Shown here: piece by piece, positions 18,021-26,488 of the stretch
Numbering within the stretch: the first letter of the stretch is position 1
Layout: every line of letters begins with the position of its first letter
Source of the DNA: CAWCVR01 sp963799105
Lineage (GTDB): Bacteria; Acidobacteriota; Terriglobia; Bryobacterales; Bryobacteraceae
Length of the DNA stretch: 64,000 nt
Assembly: GCA_963799105.1 (NCBI GenBank)
Contig: CAWCVR010000004.1
Coordinates: forward strand, 140,435 to 204,434
Direction of reading: 5' to 3'
The notes under the pieces: generated by a model
What the model saw: the letters and a program-made list of their open reading frames with translations, nothing else
Database searches by the model: none
Told to the model about the DNA's origin: nothing
Position numbers and translations under genes: made by a program

Positions 18021-18794
18021 TCAACCCTGGCGATGCCGCTGCTTGTAATCCCCGCGGCTGAAGTACTTCTCCAGCCAGCAATACAGCGCGATGAAGAGGT
18101 AGCGGCTGCCCATCTCGCGGAGCTTGAGCTTGGAGATGCCGGACCGCCGGTTACGCCAGGTGATCGGCATAACCGTCCACGAGTAGCCGCGGACAATGGT
18201 TTTCAAGGGAAGTTCCACGGTCAGGTTAAAGTGCGGCGAAAGGAACGGACGGCAGCCGTCCAGCGCCCGGCGCCGGTAGGCCTTGAACGCGTTGGTGAAA
18301 TCGTTGAGGGGCGCGCGGAAAATCACCCGCAGGAACAGGTTGGCCAGCCGGTTGATCAGCAGCTTGTGGGCCGGATAATCGATCACGCCGCCGCCCTTGA
18401 CGAAGCGCGAGCCCATCACCGCGTCCCAGCCCAGGTTGAGCAGTTCCCAGTAGCGCACCACGTCGCGGCAATCGTCGGATTCGTCCGCCATCATGACCAC
18501 CACGCCGTCGCCCTGGCTGTGGTCGATCCCCAGCACGATGGCGCGCCCGAAGCCGTTCTCGCCGGTGTTCCGCGCCGGCCGCAGGGTGGGAATGCGGCCC
18601 TGCAACTCCTCGAGAACGGCCCACGTGGAATCCGTGCTGCCGTCGTCCACCGGAACGATTTCGTGCTCCACGCCGTGGAGGCGCAACTCCACGTACAGGT
18701 GCTCGACGGTGGAGGCGATGGCGCCCTCTTCGTTGCGGCAGGGAATCACCACCGAGAGGAGCTTGATGGGCTCCTGCCTGGGCGGTTCGGTCAT
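18021..18794 (-). CDS. Family 2 glycosyltransferase (dolichol-phosphate-mannose-synthase-like)
   Basis: A 257-residue GT-A enzyme starting at the ATG of MTEPPRQEPIK. It has the nucleotide-sugar fold start LLSVVIPCRNEEGAI, the VPVDDGSTDSTW motif and a DES in the metal-binding position (VMMADESDD) instead of the usual DAD/DADLQ. The C-terminal part (NRRSGISKLKLREMGSRY) is as in polyprenyl-phosphate glycosyltransferases, but without the two C-terminal membrane helices found in the enzyme at 21954. It likely charges a lipid carrier with a sugar for the GT-C enzymes nearby. It follows the epimerase gene with a 43-bp gap and is probably in the same transcript. Confidence 0.85.
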   Translation of the reverse strand: MTEPPRQEPIKLLSVVIPCRNEEGAIASTVEHLYVELRLHGVEHEIVPVDDGSTDSTWAVLEELQGRIPTLRPARNTGENGFGRAIVLGIDHSQGDGVVVMMADESDDCRDVVRYWELLNLGWDAVMGSRFVKGGGVIDYPAHKLLINRLANLFLRVIFRAPLNDFTNAFKAYRRRALDGCRPFLSPHFNLTVELPLKTIVRGYSWTVMPITWRNRRSGISKLKLREMGSRYLFIALYCWLEKYFSRGDYKQRHRQG

Positions 18795-18837
18795 CCTCTT
18801 CAAGGCCGGCTCCAGGCCGGTCCCGAGCCCGGAATCC

Positions 18838-19911
18838 TCATGGGGTTGCCTTGTCCGGCAGCCTGCGCATCCAGCTTTCGGCAATCTCCTGGAAGATGGC
18901 GTCGAGCGATTTCGTCAGGTCCCAATGGGGATAGTGCCGCACCATCTTGCGCAGGTCGCTGTAGTAGCAGATGTGGTCGCCGATGCGGTTCTCGTCCACA
19001 TATCGCCACTGCATGGGGCGCCCGGTGATGTCCTCGGTCTTGCGGAACGCTTCCAGGATGGAGCAGGCATTCCCTTTGCCGCCTCCCAGGTTGTACACTT
19101 CGGCCACCCGCGGGGCCTTGAAAAACTCCAGCATGAAGCGCGCCACGTCCTCGGAGTGAATGTTGTCGCGGACCTGCTTTCCCTTGTAACCGAAAACCTT
19201 GTATTCGCGCCCCTCCAGGTTGCACTTGACCAGGTAGCTGAGGAAGCCGTGCAGTTCCACCCCGGAGTGGTTCGGCCCCGTAAGGCATCCGCCGCGCAGG
19301 CAGCAGGTGGGCATGTTGAAATAGCGGCCGTATTCCTGCACCATCACGTCGCCGGCGAGCTTCGAGGCCCCGAACAGCGAGTGCTTGGACTGATCCACCG
19401 GGAAGTCTTCGGGGATGCCGTTCTGGTAGGCCGGATCGGCATAATCCCAGCGCGTCTCCAGTTCCACGAGCGGAATGGTGTTGGGGCGGTCGCCGTAGAC
19501 CTTGTTGGTCGACATGTGGATGAACGGCGATTCCGGACACGACCTCCTGGCGGCTTCCAGCATGTTCAGCGTGCCCACCCCGTTGACTTCGAAATCGAGA
19601 AACGGAATGGCCGCGGCCCGGTCGTGCGACGGTTGCGCGGCGGTATGCACGATCAGTTTGGGGCGCAACTCGTCCACCAGCGCCAGCAGTCGGTCGCGCG
19701 CGCAGATGTCGAGGGCTTCGTGCCGGTAGCCGGGAATCTCGCGGCGCAGGCGCTCCAGTACCCAGCTTGTATCGCCTTCGGGTCCGAAGAAAAGCGCGCG
19801 ATGGTTGCTATCGATTCCAGTAACCTGGAAACCTTGTCGCGCCAGAAAGACGGAAACCTCCGAACCAATCAGGCCGCAGGAACCGGTCACTAATGCGGAA
19901 AGAACGGGCAT
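18838..19911 (-). CDS. NAD-dependent sugar epimerase (CDP-tyvelose/paratose epimerase-like SDR)
   Basis: An extended SDR of about 357 residues. The dinucleotide motif is TGSCGLIGSE, a variant of TGGAGFIG. The STNKVYGD segment carries the active-site Ser/Thr. In the position of the catalytic YxxxK there is FGASK, so the tyrosine is phenylalanine; to my recollection this HSLFGASK form is shared by a whole subfamily that also has MVQEYGRYF and RGGCLTGPNHSG, so it may be a real subfamily trait rather than damage. It probably converts a nucleotide sugar for surface glycan. ATG 19911 (or the GTG just before it) is placed 8 nt after a perfect TATAAT. Confidence 0.85.
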   Translation of the reverse strand: MPVLSALVTGSCGLIGSEVSVFLARQGFQVTGIDSNHRALFFGPEGDTSWVLERLRREIPGYRHEALDICARDRLLALVDELRPKLIVHTAAQPSHDRAAAIPFLDFEVNGVGTLNMLEAARRSCPESPFIHMSTNKVYGDRPNTIPLVELETRWDYADPAYQNGIPEDFPVDQSKHSLFGASKLAGDVMVQEYGRYFNMPTCCLRGGCLTGPNHSGVELHGFLSYLVKCNLEGREYKVFGYKGKQVRDNIHSEDVARFMLEFFKAPRVAEVYNLGGGKGNACSILEAFRKTEDITGRPMQWRYVDENRIGDHICYYSDLRKMVRHYPHWDLTKSLDAIFQEIAESWMRRLPDKATP

Positions 19912-19919
19912 CACTAACG

Positions 19920-19925
19920 ATTATA
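19920..19925 (-). promoter_or_regulatory. Perfect -10 (TATAAT) of the epimerase/GT2 operon
   Basis: On the minus strand TATAATCGTTAGTGATG puts a consensus -10 hexamer 8 nt before the ATG at 19911. There is no room for a ribosome-binding site, which is consistent with a leaderless transcript. Confidence 0.6.
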
Positions 19926-19962
19926 GGGCGTTTTTGCCGCGCCCCACCCACGCCGGCCGTCT

Positions 19963-21666
19963 TCATCTCAGGTGAAGCATCGTCAGCGCCTGCTCCCGGC
20001 TGGGAAGCGCGGAGGGTGCGGGCGCCGGTTCCGGGACATAATACAAGCGGATACTCTTGCCCACCGGACGCCACGAATAGGGTGCCAGCCATGCGAATCG
20101 CTCCGGGGAAAAGAGCAAGTGGCGCATGCTGACGGCAACCCAACCGGCCACCGTGCCATCGTCGGGCAGCCTCCGGGCGTCCAAACCGTAAGCTTGCGGA
20201 CTGGTCGAACCATAGTAGAACTCCCAAAGGGGGCGGGCGTGAACGCGCTCCGCTTCCTGCTGGAGCCGGTATAGATCCTGGCCCCAGTCGAGATCGCCCT
20301 CCACCAGGATCTTCTCCGGATGCGAACCGGCCAACTCGTTGAAGTAGGCCAGGTAATCCGGATGGGCGGAAACGCTCTCCGCGCCCAGCCAGAGCATAAG
20401 CGCGATCGGAACGGCGCGGCTTGCCAGCGTGAAACGGCGGCTCTGCCACATGGTCTTGATCGCCAGACCCGAGCCGATCGAGCACAGCGGATAGAGCGCC
20501 AGCAGGTATCGCGTGCCGATATTCCAGTGCGTGGGAAAACAAACCAGGAAGACGACGGCCGCAAAAGCCGCGGGATAACACCATTCGATCTCCCCTCGCC
20601 GGATCGCCACGCGCACCGCCAACAGCAGCATGATTCCCGAAAGAATCAGGAACGGCAGCGGCGCCTTCACCGCGAAGGCGACAGGGAAGTAGAGATGCCA
20701 GCCGCCCCTCTTCACTTCTCCACGGAAGTATTGGAGAATTGTCGGCCCACGTTCCATGAGGAGTAGATCGCCGAACCCACGAATCATGTTGCCGCCCGGA
20801 ATCGGAACATCCAGGGCTTTAGAAATCAGCCGGCCGGAAACGGTGTGCTGGTCCAGCCGCGTCTGGTACAGGCGGACGGTGTTGGCCCGGGACAGCGGCT
20901 CGCTCTGAAAACGATAGCCCGCCCAGATCAGCAGAAACGCGCTGAGCCCGATCAGTAGAATCTGCCCCAGGCGAAACCGAATCGCCTCCGGCGGCCAGCC
21001 CCGGCGCATCCAGCACTGGAGCGCCAACCACGCCATCGCGCATCCCAGAAGGAACGGCACCGCGGAGAGTTTTGCGAGCAGCGCCAAACCGATACACAAA
21101 CCGGCTGCTACGGCGCGCCAGACCGTACGCTGCCGGCTCCAGCGCAAAAGCATCCAGAGGCTGAGCAGGAACGTGCTGGCGCCCGCCATATCCGTCGTCA
21201 CCAACCCGGACAGGGCGAGCACCGCCGGCAACAGGCTAACTTCCAACAGGCAAAGCAGCCCAATCCAGGGACCGAACAGTTCCCTGGACCAGCAGAACAC
21301 CACGCCGCACATCAGAACGAAGAAGACGATGGTGCCCGAACGCGCCTTCGCCAGATCGGTCTTGAACCTGGCCCTCGACGCGAAGATCGCGTTGCCCTCA
21401 TCCCATGCGCCGGCCAGCCCTACCGTCCGCGATCCATCCAGCCATAAGGGGAACGCCGCCGCGACCCGTCCCAAAGGCGTGTGCTTGGGCTCATAGGTAT
21501 ACGTGCCGCGGGATAGCCATTCCATGCCGTTGGCTATGTGATCCGGTTCGTCGAAGGTCGAGCTGAACACCGTCAGCGTCGACCGCACGCGCAGGACTCC
21601 AAACGCAATCACCGCCAGCGCGATGGCGGCTATGGCCACCCGAGAGAGTTTTCCCATTTCCACCAT
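19963..21666 (-). CDS. GT39/PMT_2-type membrane glycosyltransferase
   Basis: A 567-residue polytopic protein. The first helix (AIAAIALAVIAFGVLRV) is followed by the acidic luminal motif SSTFDEPDHIANG, typical for the PMT_2 family, then about ten more hydrophobic segments and a soluble C-terminal domain (about 150 residues, WGQDLYRLQQEAER). Function is sugar or aminosugar transfer from an undecaprenyl carrier. An alternative start is the ATG three codons downstream. A -10-like TATAG element and GAGGG sit in the short leader. It stands between the epimerase/GT2 pair and the second GT2/epimerase pair, so it likely belongs to surface glycan assembly. Confidence 0.78.
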   Translation of the reverse strand: MVEMGKLSRVAIAAIALAVIAFGVLRVRSTLTVFSSTFDEPDHIANGMEWLSRGTYTYEPKHTPLGRVAAAFPLWLDGSRTVGLAGAWDEGNAIFASRARFKTDLAKARSGTIVFFVLMCGVVFCWSRELFGPWIGLLCLLEVSLLPAVLALSGLVTTDMAGASTFLLSLWMLLRWSRQRTVWRAVAAGLCIGLALLAKLSAVPFLLGCAMAWLALQCWMRRGWPPEAIRFRLGQILLIGLSAFLLIWAGYRFQSEPLSRANTVRLYQTRLDQHTVSGRLISKALDVPIPGGNMIRGFGDLLLMERGPTILQYFRGEVKRGGWHLYFPVAFAVKAPLPFLILSGIMLLLAVRVAIRRGEIEWCYPAAFAAVVFLVCFPTHWNIGTRYLLALYPLCSIGSGLAIKTMWQSRRFTLASRAVPIALMLWLGAESVSAHPDYLAYFNELAGSHPEKILVEGDLDWGQDLYRLQQEAERVHARPLWEFYYGSTSPQAYGLDARRLPDDGTVAGWVAVSMRHLLFSPERFAWLAPYSWRPVGKSIRLYYVPEPAPAPSALPSREQALTMLHLR

Positions 21667-21783
21667 GGCCCGGACCGGAACCCTCTATAGATACCATAAT
21701 TCGGTTGGCGGGACTTCCGGATTACTATGTGGCTCACCCCCCGCCGGGCCGGGACCTTCGCAGACGTGCTAAGCTGAGGCCCG

Positions 21784-21957
21784 ATGCCCTTCGAGCTCTG
21801 GTCGCGCGGCGGCGCGGATAGCAACATGGACGAGCGGCTGCTGGCGCGCTTGGCGGAGCGCGATCCGGCCCGGGTGGCCACGCACCACGAAACCTCCCAA
21901 CGGTATGCTCTGCCGGCCATGGCGGCGCGGCCCCGGCCGCGGGAACACTTTATATGA
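21784..21957 (+). CDS. Small ORF coupled to the GT2 gene
   Basis: A 57-codon frame begins at ATG 21784, 4-5 nt after TGAGG, and its TGA overlaps the ATG of the next gene in ATGA. The peptide starts MPFELWSRGGADSN and is rich in Arg and Ala, charged, with no membrane segment. I do not recognise it. It could be a leader whose translation couples to the glycosyltransferase, or the remnant of a longer gene (for example the end of a lost upstream cistron). Confidence 0.45.
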   Translation: MPFELWSRGGADSNMDERLLARLAERDPARVATHHETSQRYALPAMAARPRPREHFI

Positions 21958-22964
21958 TTTCGCTGGTGGTCCCCGCATTCAACGAGGCAGCCGGCATCGA
22001 GGAATTGTATCGCCGGGTGTGCGCCGCCAGTTCCGCCTGGGGTGAGGACTTCGAGCTGGTGATTGTGGACGACGGAAGCCGCGACCGTACATTGGAGATT
22101 CTGGAGAGTCTGGCCGGCGATCCCCGGCTGAAGGTGATCGGCCTGTCTCGAAATTTCGGGCATCAGGCGGCCGTTTCCGCGGGCCTCATGCACGCCCGGG
22201 GCGATATCGTGGCGGTCATCGACGCCGATCTCCAGGACCCGCCCGAGTCCCTGCTGCCCTTCCTGGAGAAGGCGCGCGCGGGCTGGGATGTCGTCTACGC
22301 CATTCGCACCAAGCGGAAGGAAGGCCTCTTCAAGCGATTCTGCTACCACGTCTACTACCGGCTGCTGAAGCGCCTGGCCGGCATCGACATCCCGCTGGAT
22401 GCCGGAGATTTCTGCGTGATGCGCCGGGAAGTCGTCGATGCGTTGAACGACTTGCCGGAGCGCAACCGTTTCATTCGAGGGTTGCGGACCTGGGTGGGAT
22501 TCCGCCAGACTGGCCTGGCCTACGAGCGCCACGCGCGGTACGCCGGCGAACCCAAGTACACCTTCCGAAAGCTCTTTAAGCTGGCCGCCGACGGGATCGT
22601 CAATTTCAGTTACCGCCCGCTGCAGTTCATCGTGTTTCTGGGCGTCCTGGTGGCGCTGTTCTCCATCTGCGGCGCCTTTCTGGTCGTGCTCCAATATTCT
22701 GCGAACTACACCTTCCTGGGATTCAACCCGCGCAATGCGCGCGGATGGACGTCGCTGGTGTTCGTGGTTTTGTTTTCCTCGGGCGTGCAGTTGATTTGCC
22801 TGGGAATCCTGGGAGAGTATATGGGACGGCTGTTTGAAGAGGTGAAACAACGGCCGGTGTGGCTGGTGCGCAAACGGATCAACCTGCCGGAGCCGGAGGC
22901 GGCGGAGCGGCCGCTATCCCGGCGGACGGGCGCTAGCGCCGGCACCGATAGCGAACTGCGATGA
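21954..22964 (+). CDS. Polyprenyl-phosphate glycosyltransferase, GtrB/ArnC-like GT2
   Basis: A 336-residue GT2 enzyme that transfers a sugar from a nucleotide to undecaprenyl phosphate on the cytoplasmic face. It has MISLVVPAFNEAAGIEELY, LVIVDDGSRDRT, the SRNFGHQAAVSAGL segment and IDADLQDPPE, all hallmarks of the DPM1/GtrB group, and two C-terminal membrane helices (FIVFLGVLVALFSICGAF and LVFVVLFSSGVQLICLGI) followed by GEYMGRLFEEVKQRP. The start overlaps the small upstream frame and the stop overlaps the next epimerase in ATGA, so the three are translationally coupled. The product would be the donor for a GT-C enzyme. Confidence 0.93.
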   Translation: MISLVVPAFNEAAGIEELYRRVCAASSAWGEDFELVIVDDGSRDRTLEILESLAGDPRLKVIGLSRNFGHQAAVSAGLMHARGDIVAVIDADLQDPPESLLPFLEKARAGWDVVYAIRTKRKEGLFKRFCYHVYYRLLKRLAGIDIPLDAGDFCVMRREVVDALNDLPERNRFIRGLRTWVGFRQTGLAYERHARYAGEPKYTFRKLFKLAADGIVNFSYRPLQFIVFLGVLVALFSICGAFLVVLQYSANYTFLGFNPRNARGWTSLVFVVLFSSGVQLICLGILGEYMGRLFEEVKQRPVWLVRKRINLPEPEAAERPLSRRTGASAGTDSELR

Positions 22965-23857
22965 ACGTCCTGGTGACCGGCGGCGCCGGTTTTATCGGCG
23001 AAAATCTGGTACGGAGACTCCTGGAGAATCCGTCCGTCTCGGTTCGCATTCTCGACAACCTCTACCGCGGCCGCAACACCTTCGAGGGAACTCCGCGGGT
23101 CGAGTTTCTGCGAGGTGACATCCGCGACCGCCCGACCGTGCGCGCGGCCATGGACGGTATCGGCCTTGTCTACCATCTGGCCGCGCAAGCCAACGTGCTC
23201 GGAGCCGTGGCGGACATCGACTATTCGTTCACCACCAACGTGGCCGGAACTTTCGAAGTCCTGTCGGCGGCCCGCCAGTGCGAAGTCCGCAGGTTGATCT
23301 TCGCGTCTTCGCGGGAGGTCTATGGCGAAGCGTCCGCCCTGCCGGTTCCCGAATGCGCGCCGCTCAACCCGGGGAACGCCTACGGCGCCAGCAAGGCGGC
23401 GGGCGAACTCTACTGCCGCGTTTTCATGGAATCGGGGATGGATGTCGTGGTGTTCCGGCTGGCGAATGTCTACGGCCCCGGAGACGCCGGACGCGTCATC
23501 CCGCTGTTCCTGGCCAATGCGTTGAGCGGCCGCCCGCTGGTTATCTACGGCGAGAATAAGGTCCTCGATTTCGTCTGGATCGGCGACGTGGTGGACTCCC
23601 TGGTGAAAGTTTCGGCCGCGCCTGTCGCCGGGCGAACCATCAACATCGGAAGCGGCGAAGCGACTGGGCTTGCGGATTTGGCCCGGCGAATCCTCCAGCT
23701 TACCGGGTCGCGGTCCGCAATCGAGTTTGCCGGCGCACGGAAGGCGGAGATCGACCGGTTTGTGGCCGATATCCGCCTGGCGGAGAGCCTCCTGCACTAC
23801 CGTCCTTCCACCGCGCTGGCGCACCTTCCGGAGGTAGTCGCCGTCTGCGGACGCTGA
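22961..23857 (+). CDS. NAD-dependent sugar-nucleotide epimerase/dehydratase
   Basis: A 298-residue extended SDR of the UDP-glucose 4-epimerase type. TGGAGFIGENLVRRL forms the NAD site; the catalytic residues are S in IFASSREVYGE and Y-K in NAYGASKAAGE; RLANVYGPGD and INIGSGEAT are typical of the family. It probably makes a nucleotide sugar for the coupled glycosyltransferase. The last about 25 codons are duplicated downstream at 24877-24955 (about 96 percent identical by eye), where they are joined to a recN fragment. Confidence 0.9.
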   Translation: MNVLVTGGAGFIGENLVRRLLENPSVSVRILDNLYRGRNTFEGTPRVEFLRGDIRDRPTVRAAMDGIGLVYHLAAQANVLGAVADIDYSFTTNVAGTFEVLSAARQCEVRRLIFASSREVYGEASALPVPECAPLNPGNAYGASKAAGELYCRVFMESGMDVVVFRLANVYGPGDAGRVIPLFLANALSGRPLVIYGENKVLDFVWIGDVVDSLVKVSAAPVAGRTINIGSGEATGLADLARRILQLTGSRSAIEFAGARKAEIDRFVADIRLAESLLHYRPSTALAHLPEVVAVCGR

Positions 23858-23902
23858 CGCTGGATCCGCGCCGTGCGGATTCGGTGCTAGGCTGGAAATG
23901 CT

Positions 23903-24517
23903 GTGGCCATCCTTTCCCTCGTCAGCGGCATTATGGAACACCCGGCTGTGTACCTTGCGTACCAGGCGCTCGTCGGTGGAATCCACGCCAGGCACAAAAC
24001 GCTGAAGGAATACTCCGGTTTCCGGCCGGGAATGGTGGTGGTGGACATCGGCTGCGGTCCGGGATACCCGGTCAGATGGCTTCCAGGCGCGGATTACCAC
24101 GGTTTTGACATCAGCCCCGCTTACATTGCCTATGCCCGGCGCCGGTACGGGGATCGCGGGAAATTCTACTGCGATCTATTCAGCCCAAAGTATCTGCCGC
24201 AAGTCCCCCCGGCCGATATCGTGATTCTGATGGGAGTCGTCCACCATCTTGACGACGACACCACTGTCGAAACATTCCGGCTCGCCCGGTCGGCAATGAA
24301 GCCCGATGCCGTCCTGATCGCCATGGAACTCGCCTACGTCCCCGGCCAGTCCAAGGTTGCCAAGTTTCTACTCGACAACGATCGCGGAGAACACGTGCGG
24401 CTGGAAAAGGAGTATGTCCGACTGGCGAACCGTGTATTCTCCCGAGTGGAGTCGGAGATTCGGGAGGATCTGTTCTACATCCCGTACACGCAGGCCGTGC
24501 TGAGGTGCCGTCCCTAG
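23903..24517 (+). CDS. Class I SAM-dependent methyltransferase
   Basis: The 204-residue product, starting at GTG, has methyltransferase motif I (VVVDIGCGPGYPVRWL), an acidic end of strand beta-2 (YHGFDISPAYI) and motif IV-like DIVILMGVVHHLDDDT. The substrate is not evident; its place among sugar genes suggests modification of a glycan or a lipid intermediate. It stands alone between two copies of the epimerase tail, inside a region that arose by tandem duplication. No clear ribosome-binding site is present. Confidence 0.8.
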   Translation: MAILSLVSGIMEHPAVYLAYQALVGGIHARHKTLKEYSGFRPGMVVVDIGCGPGYPVRWLPGADYHGFDISPAYIAYARRRYGDRGKFYCDLFSPKYLPQVPPADIVILMGVVHHLDDDTTVETFRLARSAMKPDAVLIAMELAYVPGQSKVAKFLLDNDRGEHVRLEKEYVRLANRVFSRVESEIREDLFYIPYTQAVLRCRP

Positions 24518-24656
24518 CCCCGTTGAACCCCGGCTTCCAATTCGCTTGACGGGCGCCATCCCCTCACGGACGCGCCGTATCCCTTCCTGCCTCGTGCACA
24601 GAGACCTCCGGCTCGGCGGCCGGATTATTGGGCGGCGTGGCGGAAGCCCCGCCGCC

Positions 24657-24876
24657 GGCCTACTCCGCGCTCATGCGGATCAACTGCTCGGCGTTCTTGA
24701 GGGCTTCCGCCGTGAGCTTCTGGCCCGACAGCATGCGGCCCACTTCGCGTGTCCGCCCCTCCGCGTCCAACTCACTCGGAACCGCCATGGTGCCGCCCTG
24801 GGATTCCCGCTTCTCGACGCGGTAATGGTGGTCGGCGAGCGCGGCGATCTGCGGCAGGTGCGTCACGCACAGCACG
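24657..24876 (-). pseudogene. 3' fragment of recN
   Basis: On the minus strand about 73 codons match the C-terminus of the intact RecN encoded at 28456 (CVTHLPQIAALADHHYRVEK, LSGQKLTAEALKNAEQLI), at roughly 90 percent nucleotide identity by eye. The fragment stops abruptly at about 24876, where epimerase-tail sequence begins. It lacks the ATPase N-terminus and cannot work. The stretch 24518-25100 has no intact gene; it holds this fragment, the epimerase fragment and about 140 bp of unassigned sequence. Confidence 0.9.
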
Positions 24877-24955
24877 CGGAGAGCCTCCTGAACTACCGTC
24901 CTTCCGCCGCGCTGGCGCACCTTCCGGAGGTAGTCGCCGCCTGCGGACGCTGACG
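24877..24955 (+). pseudogene. Duplicated 3' end of the epimerase gene
   Basis: About 79 bp repeat the end of the epimerase gene at 23783-23861 with about three differences (GAGAGCCTCCTG-ACTACC…CTGCGGACGCTGACG). It is joined directly to the recN fragment at 24876/24877. Weak similarity to the sequence after the true epimerase stop continues for some 30 bp. Confidence 0.9.
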
Positions 24956-25100
24956 CCCCGCGCCGCGCGGAGTGGTGCCGAAGTGCCGTCCCTGGCGCGA
25001 TAGCCTGGTCCGGCCTTGCGGCGCCGTCAAAGTGGGGCACGCCCGTTGCCCGGCTGCACAGGGGTTGGGCCTTCGGGAGGGACCTTCGGAACTCCCGATC

Positions 25101-25819
25101 TCAAGGAATTTGCGCTGCCCCCAACTGGTAGACCAGCCTGAGATCCGTATCGGGGAAGATGGTGGCGGTGGCGTTGAGTTGATCGCATAGATAGCGGACC
25201 GCCTCGTCGTGGGCGGCCTGCGTGAGATGATGCAGTCGCACCGTCAAGGTTTGGTTCTCGAGATCTGGAATCAGATCGACCTCGGTGTCGTAGATCTGGC
25301 GCGGCAGGGCGCGCGCATCGTCGGCCCGGGTGAGCTTGTCGCGGAGTAGCGAGGCCATACTGGTTTCGGCCCGGTAGGCGATGAGTATGATGGTGTCGAT
25401 GAAGCGCTTCCGCTCGGTGAGCAGGCGGCTGAAGCGATCCGATTCCGGCAGATCCTTGACGGCGATGTGATGCGGCGTCTGCTTGCGCTGCGCTTTGAGT
25501 TGCTGGATCTGGCGATCCAGGTCCTCGATGGCCTCCTGTAGTTGTCCCTTTTTCTGTTGATACCCATCCACTTCTTTCCCGGCCAGTTCTGACAGGCCCA
25601 CGGCGCCAAACAGCGCCAGTTGCCGCCGCTGGGCATCTGGTACAGGGCCGCGGTGCGGCGCAACAGCCCCGCTGCCAGCAGTGCCGGCAGCGCCAGCAGC
25701 ACGCCACCCTTGGGAACGTCGCACGCGGTTTCAAACTGGATCGGCGCCGATACCGGCGCCAGCCCTCCCAACGCCGCCGCTACCCGTTCGGCGGATCGCG
25801 TGGTGGCATACCCCATCAC
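25101..25819 (-). pseudogene. Transposase middle and C-terminal fragments
   Basis: From 25819 one frame reads GYATTRSAERVAAALGGLAP, DVPKGGVLLALPALLAAGLL and ALYQMPSGGNWR, then coding character moves to a second frame reading LFGAVGLSELAGKEVDGYQQ, LIAYRAETSMASLLRDKLTR and LNATATIFPDTDLRLVYQLG. In intact relatives several hundred residues including the DDE centre lie between these parts, so an internal deletion with a frameshift at about 25610-25640 is inferred. Confidence 0.65.
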
Positions 25820-25881
25820 CGCAGCGCTGTCGCTTTCGCTGCGCTCGCTCTTGTTGGTCGCCTCAGCTTCGCCAGCCCCGG

Positions 25882-26346
25882 CTAGATTCTCTTTGTTTTG
25901 GGCTGGTGCAGGCGTTTGGCGCGGATGGCTTTATGCAATGTGTCGGGCAACACTCCCAGCTTCCTCGCCACTTCCGGCACTGCCCGCCCCTCGTCCAACA
26001 GAGTTTGCGCTTGCTCTTTCACCTCGCCCTTGAGCACCGATGCCGAGCGCCTCCGCGGTGTCTCGAAAAAGCTCTTCGAACTACCTTCCCGCAATCGCTT
26101 CACGTAACGCTTCACGGTTTTCGGCGGTACGTGAAACTCTCGGGCAATTTCGGCCTGGCTCGCCGTACCGTTCACCACCACTTGACTGGTGAATAGCCGG
26201 AAAGCGGTCAAGTCCTCTTGCGCATGCTGAAACACCGGCAGATACCCATTCAGGTAGGTCACTTTCCCATCCTGGCAATCAAAAGCCAACTCGGCCGTCA
26301 GGGGAGTCGTACCGGCCGGGAAGATCGGCAACTGCAACTGTGGCAT
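25882..26346 (-). pseudogene. Transposase N-terminal HTH part
   Basis: A 154-residue frame starting MPQLQLPIFPAGTTPLT with an HTH segment (TASQAEIAREFHVPPKTVKRYVKR) and a second one (LDEGRAVPEVARKLGVLPDTLHKAI). It ends TKRI-stop where relatives continue with a TKSERS…ATTR segment; that segment is found in another frame just downstream, so a frameshift near 25870-25890 broke the gene. The isolated part might still bind DNA. Confidence 0.7.
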
Positions 26347-26488
26347 GTCCCAGTCTTACGCCGCCACCGCTCACTGCGCAAGCGCAATCCGGGGTCAATC
26401 CAATTTCCGCGCCACCCGCGGAATCACGGGGACGAGATCGGGAGTTCTGGCCCTGGAACGGGTCGCCGCCGGCACCGTGGACGGCATT

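Larger units (their letters stand above)
25101..26346 (-). mobile_element. Remnant of a DDE-transposase insertion element
   Basis: Two transposase pieces, N-terminal (26346-25882) and a second segment (from about 25870 down to 25101), belong to one family of long transposases, but the pieces are in different frames and the catalytic core between them is missing. The final part, from LSELAGKEVDGYQQKKGQLQ to the end, looks like the usual C-terminus of the family. No terminal inverted repeats were found by eye. The element lies inside the duplicated interval between the epimerase and recN. Confidence 0.7.
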
